Below are positions 1 through 6,662 of a DNA stretch of 18,433 bases, piece after piece. The stretch's first letter is position 1. Each line of letters begins with the position of its first letter. Source of the DNA: Flavobacterium sp. (lineage in GTDB: Bacteria; Bacteroidota; Bacteroidia; Flavobacteriales; Flavobacteriaceae); contig JASLHL010000163.1 in the NCBI GenBank assembly GCA_030152225.1, positions 1 to 18,433 of the forward strand, read 5' to 3'. Both the position numbers and the translations under genes were made by a program. The notes under the pieces were generated by a model that was given only the letters and a program-made list of their open reading frames with translations, did no database searches and had not been told where the DNA came from.

Positions 1-228
1 CGTAGACGAACCGCCACAAAGAACCATAACATCAATTTTACCTTTATAATCAAGTACTTGATCTAAAGCAACCACTGTTGACGTGGAAGGAATGGTTTCA
101 GGTGATCGTCGCGTAAAAATGGCTACGAGCTCCAAATCAGCGTTTTGTTGAATTGCTTGTTCTACGCCTTTTCCTAAATTACCATAACCTACAATTCCGA
201 TGCGAATAGGGGATATTGAGTGTGTCAT
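1..228 (-). CDS. ddh: meso-diaminopimelate dehydrogenase, N-terminal part (cut by window edge)
   Basis: The first 76 residues are present; the rest lies beyond the left edge. The sequence reads MTHSISPIRIGIVGYGNLGK followed by a segment with DLELVAIFTRR and then VMVLCGGSST. The GxGxxG-type nucleotide-binding loop (GYGNLG) at residues 14-19 and the DxELVxIFxRR strand match the Rossmann half of NADP-dependent meso-diaminopimelate D-dehydrogenase. This cytoplasmic enzyme converts tetrahydrodipicolinate directly to meso-DAP for lysine and peptidoglycan synthesis. The ATG at 226-228 is the natural start, leaving about nine residues before the first beta strand, as is usual for the family. A -7-like TACTTTTG lies on the minus strand at 274-281, without a good -33 partner. 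The main alternative is another Gfo/Idh-like dehydrogenase, but the resemblance to Ddh is specific. Confidence 0.85.
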   Translation of the reverse strand, partial: MTHSISPIRIGIVGYGNLGKGVEQAIQQNADLELVAIFTRRSPETIPSTSTVVALDQVLDYKGKIDVMVLCGGSST

Positions 229-341
229 ATTTTTTAATTTTAGCAACAATTGCTTCTTTTAGTTCTAAGTGCCCAAAAGTACTCAAAAGTTTAGAGACAT
301 CGGTATTCCTGCCTTTTTATTTCTCGCAGTGAATAGATCCT

Positions 342-776
342 TCATCTCTCTGAGTAGCGCGTGGCGGTTTTTGTTGGAATACCTGGATTTTGGGGTAAAA
401 TAAGACCCGGAACTAAAGCAATATTCGCTGGGCTTACCTGAACACTATAACTTTCGATATAATCCCTATCGGTAATGCTTCCTGATCTTTGAATGTAGAT
501 TTCTTTTATTTCCCCTACTTGAAGTAGATGAATTTCTGATTTAAGCCTTTCATTTTTATTAGATTTTGCTATCACGTGGACGAACATCGGAGAATTAGCC
601 TTTAACGTAACTGAAAATAAGAAGAAAGTGGTCCGCGGTGTTATACTTGGATTGACTGATGGCCCTAAATACTGAATACTGGCCTCTGACGTTTTTAGCT
701 CATTCGAATCTTTTGTGCAACTACTTACTCCGATGCAAATTAACAAGACCACAAGGATATGGATGTATTTTTTCAT
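342..776 (-). CDS. Small lipoprotein of unknown function
   Basis: This 144-residue protein is not recognised. Residues 1-20 form a type II signal peptide: a KK-containing start, a hydrophobic stretch (IHILVVLLICIGV) and a lipobox ending VSSC, so Cys20 would be lipidated. The polar tail that follows (TKDSNELK) is typical of Bacteroidota lipoproteins. The mature part, about 124 residues, looks like one small beta-rich domain and ends in a Pro-rich segment (PGLILPQNPGIPTKT). It lies 113 bases upstream of the diaminopimelate dehydrogenase gene on the same strand, and no terminator is evident between them, so co-transcription is possible but unproven. The start at 774-776 is chosen because it supplies the whole signal peptide. 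No function is proposed. Confidence 0.75.
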   Translation of the reverse strand: MKKYIHILVVLLICIGVSSCTKDSNELKTSEASIQYLGPSVNPSITPRTTFFLFSVTLKANSPMFVHVIAKSNKNERLKSEIHLLQVGEIKEIYIQRSGSITDRDYIESYSVQVSPANIALVPGLILPQNPGIPTKTATRYSER

Positions 777-1182
777 GATATATTATTTTAAACACCTCAA
801 AGTAGCTGAAAGAATTATTTACTGTTGTGTAAAAGGTATATTTAACAAATTAATGACAGAATAGTATTCTTTGTTAGGACTGTAGGTGAATATTTTATCC
901 CATGCTTCTTTGAATTCTCAAAATAGAAACGCTTGTTTACTAGTTTGGAGCGCAAGAGGCGTTTAGGTTAAACCTCTCCAAAAAGGAGTCAATTTTCTCC
1001 AATTTGACTTGTGTTTTAAGGCTTATTTTGTTTTTTAAAATAGAATATTTATTTCCTGTATTTTTTATTGATTTTTAGGTGATTTACTGATTTCTTTTTG
1101 GTTAAAAATTTATTTTAATTACTAATTTTTATTTTATTGTGGGTTAAATTTGTGTTTTTAATAAATTAATCTAACTATTTAA
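777..1182. other. AT-rich intergenic gap between divergent lipoprotein and S41 protease genes
   Basis: No coding potential is seen in these 406 bases. They contain a cluster of short overlapping inverted repeats around 925-1010 (described among the findings) and a -7-like TAAATTTG at 1145-1152 upstream of the protease gene. The rest is A/T runs. Confidence 0.6.
1145..1152 (+). promoter_or_regulatory. Possible -7 box for the S41 protease gene
   Basis: TAAATTTG matches the Bacteroidota -7 consensus TAnnTTTG exactly and lies 30 bases before the start codon. No TTG is found 17-23 bases upstream, so the -33 element is missing or weak. Confidence 0.3.
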
Positions 1183-2643
1183 GTGAAAAGATACATCATA
1201 CTAGTTTATGTGGTTTTGTCTTGTACTATGGGGAGTTTTGCCCAAAAGAAGACCATTGAATTTACTCGGGAAAATTATTTAGAAGACTTTGATTTTATCG
1301 TCAAATTGATCAAAGAACAACACCCCAATCCTTTTCGTTTTATTGCTAAAGAAAAGTTCGATGAGCAAACAACAGTCTTAAGGAATCGATTAATGGAGCG
1401 TCCAACCTTAGAGACTTTCTTTTTAGCTAATCCATTGGCCTTGATCCACGATGCACATTTGGAGTTACTCCCTGATGGTGATGTATATAGTGCTTTCATC
1501 AAGCAAGGCATGTTTTTTCCGCTCAACACTACGGTTTATGATAATCGGGTGTTTGTCAATCAGTATGTCAAAGAAGTACCCATAGGAGCAGAGCTAATTC
1601 AGGTTAATGGGCAGTCTGTTCAGGATATTATCAAACAAATACCTCCTAAGGTCGATGGGGATATTGTGGCTAGTACACAAAAAGATTTTGGTCAATATGC
1701 CTCTATACTTTTTCCTCATTCCTCGTATTTTACGATTGTTTATCGAGCGAATTCCTTAACACCTTTACAAACAGTAAATTTGAAAGCAGTTGATTTTGAT
1801 CGATTTAACTACAATAAAAATAAAAGTGTTTTACCCTTAAAAGTACTGGCTTATTCTTCGGGGATTTATGGTTCTGTGTTGGATCAAGAAACGTATCTGT
1901 TGCAGATTAATTCATTCGCTTTATCAGAAGATTATGCCTATGCAATTCTAAACACTGTATTTAGTGAGATAAAAGATAAAAAAATCAAACAGCTCATTTT
2001 AGATATCCGAGATAATAGTGGGGGCTCATTAACGAATATTCCCTTGTTTTATTCTTTTATCAGTCAGACGAAGCGTTTTGAAAATACTTATCGTTATGCG
2101 ACAAAAGTTCCTTATATCAAGGTAAAGGAACATCTGATCGATGATACAAATCGATTGATGAATCGCACGGATATTACTAATTTGGACAACTATATGCAAC
2201 AGCGATTTGATCAAAATGAAGTAGACGGGTTTTACTATGGAAATGATCGTTTAGAAGAATCATATGTAGCGAATTACCCCCAAGATAAGAATGCATTTAC
2301 GGGGAAGGTCATTTTGATACAAAACAACAATACAATTTCCGCAGCAGCTTATTTTGCTTATATGTTTCAACAAAATCAACGAGGTGTTATTGTGGGACAA
2401 GAAACGCGAAGTTGCAGTAATTTTACTACAGCGGCTTGGTTTCTAAATTATAAATTGCCAAATACCGAATCTATTGTTGCCCTACCAAGAAGTGAAATTT
2501 TCTTCAATACAGTGGCAAACAAAGATTGTCATTGCAGAGGGGTGATTCCGGATTATTCCATTTCAGCTGATCAGTATCAACTAGGGTTACAAGAGGTAGA
2601 GGACGCCGAATTAAAAATGGCTTTATCCTTACTAAAAAAGTAA
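1183..2643 (+). CDS. Secreted S41-family (tail-specific protease-like) serine peptidase
   Basis: This 486-residue protein has a signal peptide, residues 1 to about 20 (MKRYIILVYVVLSCTMGSFA then Q), so it is exported. Residues about 25-120 form an N-terminal helical region, 130-150 look like a remnant PDZ strand-loop (IGAELIQVNGQSV), and 235-460 are the S41 core. Core motifs are LILDIRDNSGGS at 271-282, the likely nucleophile Ser386 in NNNTISAAAYFAY, GVIVGQET at 401-408 and the terminal GVIPDY at 453-458. Related S41 proteins cleave peptides in the periplasm; the substrate here is unknown. The GTG at 1183 is directly preceded by an in-frame TAA at 1180-1182, so it is the earliest possible start; the next ATG (codon 16) would destroy the signal peptide. 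It may be monocistronic, and a bidirectional terminator follows. Confidence 0.85.
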   Translation: MKRYIILVYVVLSCTMGSFAQKKTIEFTRENYLEDFDFIVKLIKEQHPNPFRFIAKEKFDEQTTVLRNRLMERPTLETFFLANPLALIHDAHLELLPDGDVYSAFIKQGMFFPLNTTVYDNRVFVNQYVKEVPIGAELIQVNGQSVQDIIKQIPPKVDGDIVASTQKDFGQYASILFPHSSYFTIVYRANSLTPLQTVNLKAVDFDRFNYNKNKSVLPLKVLAYSSGIYGSVLDQETYLLQINSFALSEDYAYAILNTVFSEIKDKKIKQLILDIRDNSGGSLTNIPLFYSFISQTKRFENTYRYATKVPYIKVKEHLIDDTNRLMNRTDITNLDNYMQQRFDQNEVDGFYYGNDRLEESYVANYPQDKNAFTGKVILIQNNNTISAAAYFAYMFQQNQRGVIVGQETRSCSNFTTAAWFLNYKLPNTESIVALPRSEIFFNTVANKDCHCRGVIPDYSISADQYQLGLQEVEDAELKMALSLLKK

Positions 2644-2721
2644 GTCATTCCGATAGGTACTATGAAGGTTAATCCATGCTTGTTGTGCTCTATTTTTAGG
2701 ACGAGTAGATCGAGCTTGATA

Positions 2722-2765
2722 CCCCCTCTATTTTCAAGGGAGATATAATTTGAAAATAGAGGGGG
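2722..2765. terminator. Bidirectional intrinsic terminator
   Basis: The arms 2722-2737 (CCCCCTCTATTTTCAA) and 2750-2765 are perfect 16-bp inverted repeats around a 12-base loop. A T-rich stretch follows on the plus strand (2768-2771 and 2775-2780). It sits between the convergent S41 gene and the five-gene minus-strand operon and can serve both, since the minus-strand operon ends only five bases away. Confidence 0.85.
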
Positions 2766-2769
2766 AATT

Positions 2770-3531
2770 TTACATTATTTTGACCAGTTCAAAATGCATT
2801 CCATCTGGATTTTTAAAATGGCCACCCCAATAAAAACCAAAAGTATGTGCTAAGGGCACTATTTCTCGAACAGAGCCTTGCGCACCTAATAGGGCAGGTT
2901 CTTGATGGAATTGATTCCAAGTCATATTGATGTCAAATGCAGTGCCAAAAGCGTGATTAGATAGTCTTGTTTTTGATCCTCTAACTAGGCGCGGATGATA
3001 ACTTCCGCCATAACTCAATAGTTGTTCTAAAAAGCCACCCTGTTCAATAGCTTCAAAAAATTGGAGCAATTGAGCAACCCCTTTGCGATGAAAACGCATG
3101 CTGTGTTGTTCTGGAAATACAGCTTGTAGTTGAGGAATTACTACTGAGACAATATGCTGGGTTTCATAATCGTTGAGAATAACAATATTTTCTGGATTAT
3201 TAGGTACTGGAGAAACAGTGAATTCTAGCATTCCAAAGGTTTCAAAGCGTTCTTTATTTGAGGTGTAGGGCCGAAAATTAGGTGGGAGAGGAAATGCTCT
3301 TCGTTGTTCTTCAGTAAAGAGCATACCATCCTGATAAGCTGCTAACCACGTAGCATTGCCAATATGACCATCTACTACTATTTTCTTTTGTTCTTGATAC
3401 GCTTTAATTGCCAATTCCATTGAAACGTCATATTGATCATCAATGGGAAAATTATAGTGTCCCATTTGTTGTAGCAATTGTTTCCATTGAACAATTGCTG
3501 GGTCTTGCATTTTAGGTTTTAATATATTCAT
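2770..3531 (-). CDS. Peptidoglycan-binding domain plus M15-family peptidase, no signal peptide
   Basis: This 253-residue protein has two modules. Residues about 10-68 are a peptidoglycan-binding_1-type three-helix domain (DPAIVQWKQLLQQMG, then VVDGHIGNATWLA). Residues about 140-253 are a zinc metallopeptidase of the M15 type, with SNHAFGTAFDIN at 191-202 giving zinc ligands His193 and Asp200, and DGMHFEL at 243-249 giving His246. Such enzymes cleave stem-peptide bonds in peptidoglycan (D-Ala-D-Ala carboxypeptidase or L-Ala-D-Glu endopeptidase); which bond is cut here cannot be told. There is no signal peptide or membrane segment, as in phage endolysins or tail-borne hydrolases. It is the last gene of the DUF2589 operon, 18 bases after the 171-aa member, and ends at a strong terminator. 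Confidence 0.85.
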   Translation of the reverse strand: MNILKPKMQDPAIVQWKQLLQQMGHYNFPIDDQYDVSMELAIKAYQEQKKIVVDGHIGNATWLAAYQDGMLFTEEQRRAFPLPPNFRPYTSNKERFETFGMLEFTVSPVPNNPENIVILNDYETQHIVSVVIPQLQAVFPEQHSMRFHRKGVAQLLQFFEAIEQGGFLEQLLSYGGSYHPRLVRGSKTRLSNHAFGTAFDINMTWNQFHQEPALLGAQGSVREIVPLAHTFGFYWGGHFKNPDGMHFELVKIM

Positions 3532-3549
3532 AACGAATGAGATAGAAGG

Positions 3550-4065
3550 TTAATTAACTTGTCTTTTCACGTAGTTTTCATAGCCTTCACTGATCCGTTT
3601 TAGTCCTTCTGTTGGCGGATGTGGCCGCAACGTCACTTTTAATTTTCCTTTGTTAATCCGTGTTTTTTTTTGAAACAGATTAGTATTTGACTTACCAAAG
3701 TACAATCGGAGTTCTTCTTGGTCTACTTCCATATTAAAATCCAAAGAAAAGGTTGCTTTTTGTATGCTACATGTTTCTAGGGGAATCAAAGCAATTAAAG
3801 GAACTTCAATGGGGTTCATTGACAGAAGAGAAGTCTCCTGTTTTTCAATATTTTTATGTGCTTTTTCAGGATAGCTCAAGAGTACTGTTTTAGGAACTTT
3901 TGCCTTTTTACATACTTTTTCTCCTTGAATAGTTACCAATTCAACCTCTTTCTCTTCAAAATAGTGATCTAATAACCTTAGATTTTTCTCTGATAATTGA
4001 TCATTGGCGTGCAAGATGGCCAGGTGAATGGCTTTGATGAATTTTTTTAAACTGATTGTCGTCAT
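3550..4065 (-). CDS. DUF2589-like protein, shortest of three paralogues
   Basis: This 171-residue cytoplasmic-looking protein (no signal or membrane segment) is related to its two upstream neighbours. The family signature is at residues 87-114: EVPLIALIPL followed by the SLDFNMEV strand. An N-terminal helix (residues 7-38, KFIKAIHLAILHANDQL) replaces the IGGPL segment of the 218-aa paralogue, and residues about 140-171 (KLKVTLRPHPPTEGLKRISE) align with the VxxxxLPLxxGIxxLxxxY tail of the others. It is the most divergent copy and would probably be missed without its neighbours. DUF2589 has no function known to me. The next genes lie 7 and 18 bases away on the same strand, so it is translated from the same operon. 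Confidence 0.7.
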   Translation of the reverse strand: MTTISLKKFIKAIHLAILHANDQLSEKNLRLLDHYFEEKEVELVTIQGEKVCKKAKVPKTVLLSYPEKAHKNIEKQETSLLSMNPIEVPLIALIPLETCSIQKATFSLDFNMEVDQEELRLYFGKSNTNLFQKKTRINKGKLKVTLRPHPPTEGLKRISEGYENYVKRQVN

Positions 4066-4072
4066 TGTGGCT

Positions 4073-4261
4073 CTATTTTTCGATTGATTTATTATACAGG
4101 ATGATGGCTTGCTTTACTGCAGCTCGGCTATCTGTAGCTAATCCAATAAGCGATTGGCATTGCGTACAGCTAAATTTTGTGCCCTTAAGTAATTGTGTAA
4201 GTTCTAATGTTACAGGAGCTTTACAATTTGGGCAGATGATACTTGTGGTTTGTGTTTGCAT
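4073..4261 (-). CDS. Small zinc-ribbon protein
   Basis: This 62-residue protein has two CxxC knuckles, CPNC (Cys10, Cys13) and CTQC (Cys32, Cys35), separated by 18 residues: a classic zinc ribbon that would bind one Zn2+. The C-terminal half (DSRAAVKQAIILYNKSIEK) is predicted to be a helix. There is no signal peptide. It lies 5 bases after the 200-aa DUF2589 gene and 7 bases before the 171-aa one, so it belongs to the operon and probably acts with the DUF2589 proteins as a structural or adaptor element. A same-sized open frame on the opposite strand (4056-4277) is its shadow: this strand has the metal ligands and the operonic spacing. Confidence 0.8.
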   Translation of the reverse strand: MQTQTTSIICPNCKAPVTLELTQLLKGTKFSCTQCQSLIGLATDSRAAVKQAIILYNKSIEK

Positions 4262-4266
4262 TTGGA

Positions 4267-4869
4267 TTATATATTAACAGGTTGAATATTTTTATTGTAT
4301 AATTCTACAAGCGTTAAAATACCTAAGGGTAGTGGTAAGGACCCCACTTGAATGTCTATATGCAGCGATTGTTGAGTGAATTTTTTTCGCTTTTTTCTAG
4401 AAAGGAAGGGCGGCCTTGTCCTCGATATTTTACCATTTAATTGCGCTTTTCGCTCAATAATGCTATTGCTGTTGTTGATGTAGCTTGTAATAGAGGTAAT
4501 ATCTAAATTAAACGCCAGGTGCATTTTCTGAATTGCAATGGAATTAAGTGGGGCAAGTGCAAGAAGTGGAACTTCAAATACAAGTTCTTGTTTGACTTGT
4601 TCCTGTTCCACTTGTTGGTACTTGGTCAAAAGCATATGGATCAATTTGGGTTGATATATCCAATAGGTATCACCTTCTTTTTTGCTTGCTGTTTTATTAT
4701 TTTTAGTGAAGTACAGATTGAGTATTGCAGAGGTTTGTCCATTTAACATCAAGGTATTGGCTTTTGAAAGTGATACTAAAACTGCTGAGATAATCGATTC
4801 AATATTGAGTTCTGAATCTTGCTCTCTACTGTGCCTAGGGGGGTGCTTATATAGATTCATCGTACACAT
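4267..4869 (-). CDS. DUF2589-like protein, middle paralogue
   Basis: This 200-residue protein has no signal or membrane segment. An N-terminal helix lies at residues 23-55 (IESIISAVLVSLSKANTLML). The DUF2589 core is at 97-124 (VFEVPLLALAPLNSIAIQKM then LAFNLDI), and after a basic linker (RKKRKK at 158-163) the C-terminal strand and helix LHIDIQVGSLPLPLGILTLV occupy 169-188. The same order is seen in the 218-aa neighbour. Two starts are possible, Met1 at 4869 and Met4 at 4860; nothing decides between them. It lies 44 bases after the upstream paralogue. Function is unknown; the repeated fold suggests subunits of one heteromeric assembly, which is inference. Confidence 0.75.
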   Translation of the reverse strand: MCTMNLYKHPPRHSREQDSELNIESIISAVLVSLSKANTLMLNGQTSAILNLYFTKNNKTASKKEGDTYWIYQPKLIHMLLTKYQQVEQEQVKQELVFEVPLLALAPLNSIAIQKMHLAFNLDITSITSYINNSNSIIERKAQLNGKISRTRPPFLSRKKRKKFTQQSLHIDIQVGSLPLPLGILTLVELYNKNIQPVNI

Positions 4870-4913
4870 TTTTAGTTGAATGCTGTACCATCAAACTTCA
4901 TTTTGATAGGTAG

Positions 4914-5570
4914 CTATTCTGTGGGTTCTTTTCTTATTTCTTTGTAGTCTTCCTGCTTTTTAATAATGGGATCTACTGCTTTTGAAAAAATATCCAGTAG
5001 AGTGGTAATACCCCTTGAGAGAGGGAGTTGTCCTGCGTGCACACTGATATTGTATTTGGCTGCATTGTTTTTTTTATAATGTTGATTTTCACTTGTGCCC
5101 TGTTTGGCATCGTAGCTCACATTTCCACGAACAGTTGCAGAGAATACACCTAGACCTATCTTAGCGTCTAGTGTAGCTTCGCCACCTTTTTGTTCTTTTT
5201 TTTCTATTGTATGCTCTTCTGCATAGCTAGAATATACTTCCATATCAAAATGGATATCGATTTGATCGACTGCTAATGCATTAAGAGGTAAGAGCGTTAG
5301 AAGAGGCAAGTGAAAAAGCAAGTGCATTTGCGCAGTGGATTGATCGTCTTGCATAAGGGATCTACTGAATTCCATCTGAACCATAATGGGTTGATACGAG
5401 AGGTTTGGTTCGGTTCCCGTTTTCACAAAACAAGTATCTAGGATAAATTTGGTTTGTGAGAGTGCCATCTTAGCATTGGCATCTGCCGCTGCATTTAAAG
5501 GACCACCGATCAAGGCATCCAGGGGAAGTCCCGTAAATTGTTGGGACATTGATACTAGATTTGCTTCCAT
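4914..5570 (-). CDS. DUF2589 domain protein, first gene of the operon
   Basis: This 218-residue protein is the best match to DUF2589 in the window. Residues 15-45 carry the family opening LPLDALIGGPLNAAADANAK and a helix; 86-113 carry the central signature LPLLTLLPLNALAVDQIDIH then FDMEV; a variable, Gly/Lys-rich insert follows at about 115-170; and 173-198 (YNISVHAGQLPLSRGITTLL) form the final strand and helix. No signal peptide or membrane helix is seen. It heads an operon with two shorter paralogues, a zinc ribbon and an M15 peptidase. The promoter region carries two AATTCCCC boxes. Start at 5568-5570; the untranslated region upstream is A/T-rich and has no in-frame extension of interest. 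Confidence 0.85.
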   Translation of the reverse strand: MEANLVSMSQQFTGLPLDALIGGPLNAAADANAKMALSQTKFILDTCFVKTGTEPNLSYQPIMVQMEFSRSLMQDDQSTAQMHLLFHLPLLTLLPLNALAVDQIDIHFDMEVYSSYAEEHTIEKKEQKGGEATLDAKIGLGVFSATVRGNVSYDAKQGTSENQHYKKNNAAKYNISVHAGQLPLSRGITTLLDIFSKAVDPIIKKQEDYKEIRKEPTE

Positions 5571-5831
5571 AACTTTTATTTTTTGTTTTATATGAAATTA
5601 CATTGAGAATTTGTACAATCATAGGGTATAATTCCCCGAATGCGCTAGTGAAATTCCCCCTTTTCTTCTGCTTATTATCCGTTGATAGTTGCTTTATTTT
5701 TTTGAGGTATTTAATCTATTTTTTGGCATGCTGTGGCGTACTATTTGTTTACTACCTTGCACTGAGAAGTAGATAGAAAAACCATACTTGTGGTATAAGC
5801 TTTTGTGCCTGCGTGACTTAATAGGTACATC
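5571..5831. promoter_or_regulatory. Control region between DUF2589 operon and response regulator, with paired AATTCCCC boxes
   Basis: AATTCCCC occurs at 5630-5637 and again at 5652-5659, exactly 22 bases apart (about two helical turns). On the minus strand a -7-like TATGATTG lies at 5616-5623 with no TTG at the -33 distance; the two boxes sit about where an activator would contact polymerase. No gene is seen in this stretch. That the boxes are operator sites is inference. Confidence 0.4.
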
Positions 5832-5888
5832 ATGATGAATAAACAACAATACTTCTGTAACGAATGTAATAGCAATGATATCAAATGA
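5832..5888 (+). CDS. 18-codon CxxC mini-ORF overlapping the regulator start
   Basis: The frame reads MMNKQQYFCNECNSNDIK then TGA at 5886-5888. Its stop overlaps the ATG of the response regulator at 5885-5887 (ATGA), an arrangement typical of translational coupling. The FCNEC motif resembles half of a zinc ribbon. It could be a leader peptide, a relic of a longer zinc-ribbon protein, or chance; two starts (5832 and 5835) are possible. Confidence 0.35.
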   Translation: MMNKQQYFCNECNSNDIK

Positions 5889-6550
5889 AATATAAAATCA
5901 CACTTGTAGAAGGCGATACTTTGATCCGTGAGTTATTGACGGAATTTTTGAATGCTTCAACAGATTTTGAGGTTGCTTATTCCTTTGCTAGTGGTTGGAG
6001 TTTGTCTGAATCATTTCGAACACAGGGGATAAAAATGGATTTAATTATTATGGATTTTCAACTTGGAGATCAGGGTATTGAATGCATAGTAGAACAGATG
6101 AAATTAGAGGGAAGGCACATTCCTATTATTGTTTTAACGGCTGAGTATAATCCTGCATTAATTGGTTATATGCTTAAGTTAGGGGTTTCGTGTTATCTAC
6201 CTAAATGCATTAAGCTGACGGAGTTTTTATTGCTTTTACACGAGGTTTTGGCAAAAGGACATTATTTAGATAAAGAACAGTTTACCTATTTAAAAGAAGC
6301 TGTTTATGACAATGTGAGCGCGTCAACACGCAAGCAATTTAGTATTTCAAAAAGAGAGGTGGATATTCTCTATCTTTTAGCCCAGCAATATACAGCCAAA
6401 GAAATAGGCCAACGTCTATTTATCTCGTCCAAAACAGTTGAGAATTACAAGAGCACACTATTTGTTAAAACAGGAACAAAAACTGTTGTAGGCTTAGTTT
6501 TATGGGCGATACAAAGACGAATTATTTTACTGGATTTACCTCGTGATTAA
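5885..6550 (+). CDS. NarL/FixJ-type response regulator (orphan)
   Basis: This 221-residue two-domain regulator begins with a receiver domain (1 to about 125): acidic residues Glu9 and Asp11, phosphoacceptor Asp57 in IIMDFQLG, Thr85 in IVLTA and Lys107 in CYLPK. A LuxR-type helix-turn-helix follows at about 153-212 (SKREVDILYLLA, then AKEIGQRLFISSKTVENYKS). Such proteins bind DNA as dimers after phosphorylation by a sensor kinase; no kinase gene is present here. The gene is divergent from the DUF2589 operon and 112 bases upstream of the chromate transporter pair, and GGGAATT-like boxes lie on both sides of it, so it may control one or both. The chosen start overlaps the stop of the 18-codon mini-ORF. 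Confidence 0.9.
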   Translation: MKYKITLVEGDTLIRELLTEFLNASTDFEVAYSFASGWSLSESFRTQGIKMDLIIMDFQLGDQGIECIVEQMKLEGRHIPIIVLTAEYNPALIGYMLKLGVSCYLPKCIKLTEFLLLLHEVLAKGHYLDKEQFTYLKEAVYDNVSASTRKQFSISKREVDILYLLAQQYTAKEIGQRLFISSKTVENYKSTLFVKTGTKTVVGLVLWAIQRRIILLDLPRD

Positions 6551-6583
6551 GCAGAGGAAATAGGGGAAAAAAACGGGTGTTTT

Positions 6584-6626
6584 TAGGGAATTAATCCCGT
6601 ATTTATTAGGGATAAAAAACGGAATT
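6584..6626 (+). promoter_or_regulatory. GGGAATT-type box cluster upstream of chrA pair
   Basis: GGGAATTAATCCC at 6586-6598 is a near-palindrome. It is followed by AGGGAT at 6608-6613 and CGGAATT at 6620-6626, and preceded by ACGGG at 6573-6577, which could pair with CCCGT at 6596-6600. The core resembles the reverse complement of the AATTCCCC boxes at 5630 and 5652. Operator function is inference. Confidence 0.3.
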
Positions 6627-6662
6627 CACTATCTTGCTAACTCTTGAAAAATACGATAAATC

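Noticed and set aside
1183..1245. Lipoprotein signal in the S41 protease (VLSC at residues 11-14)
   Set aside because: The Cys is too early and the -3 to -1 residues are a poor lipobox; a normal signal peptidase site after SFA fits better.
4056..4277. Open frame of 73 codons opposite the zinc-ribbon gene
   Set aside because: It overlaps the minus-strand gene that carries both CxxC pairs and fits the operon spacing; its own translation shows no recognisable domain.
2770..5570. Prophage or tailocin remnant explanation for the M15 operon
   Set aside because: No tail, capsid, holin, integrase or attachment repeats are seen on either side; the idea stays only as a loose analogy.
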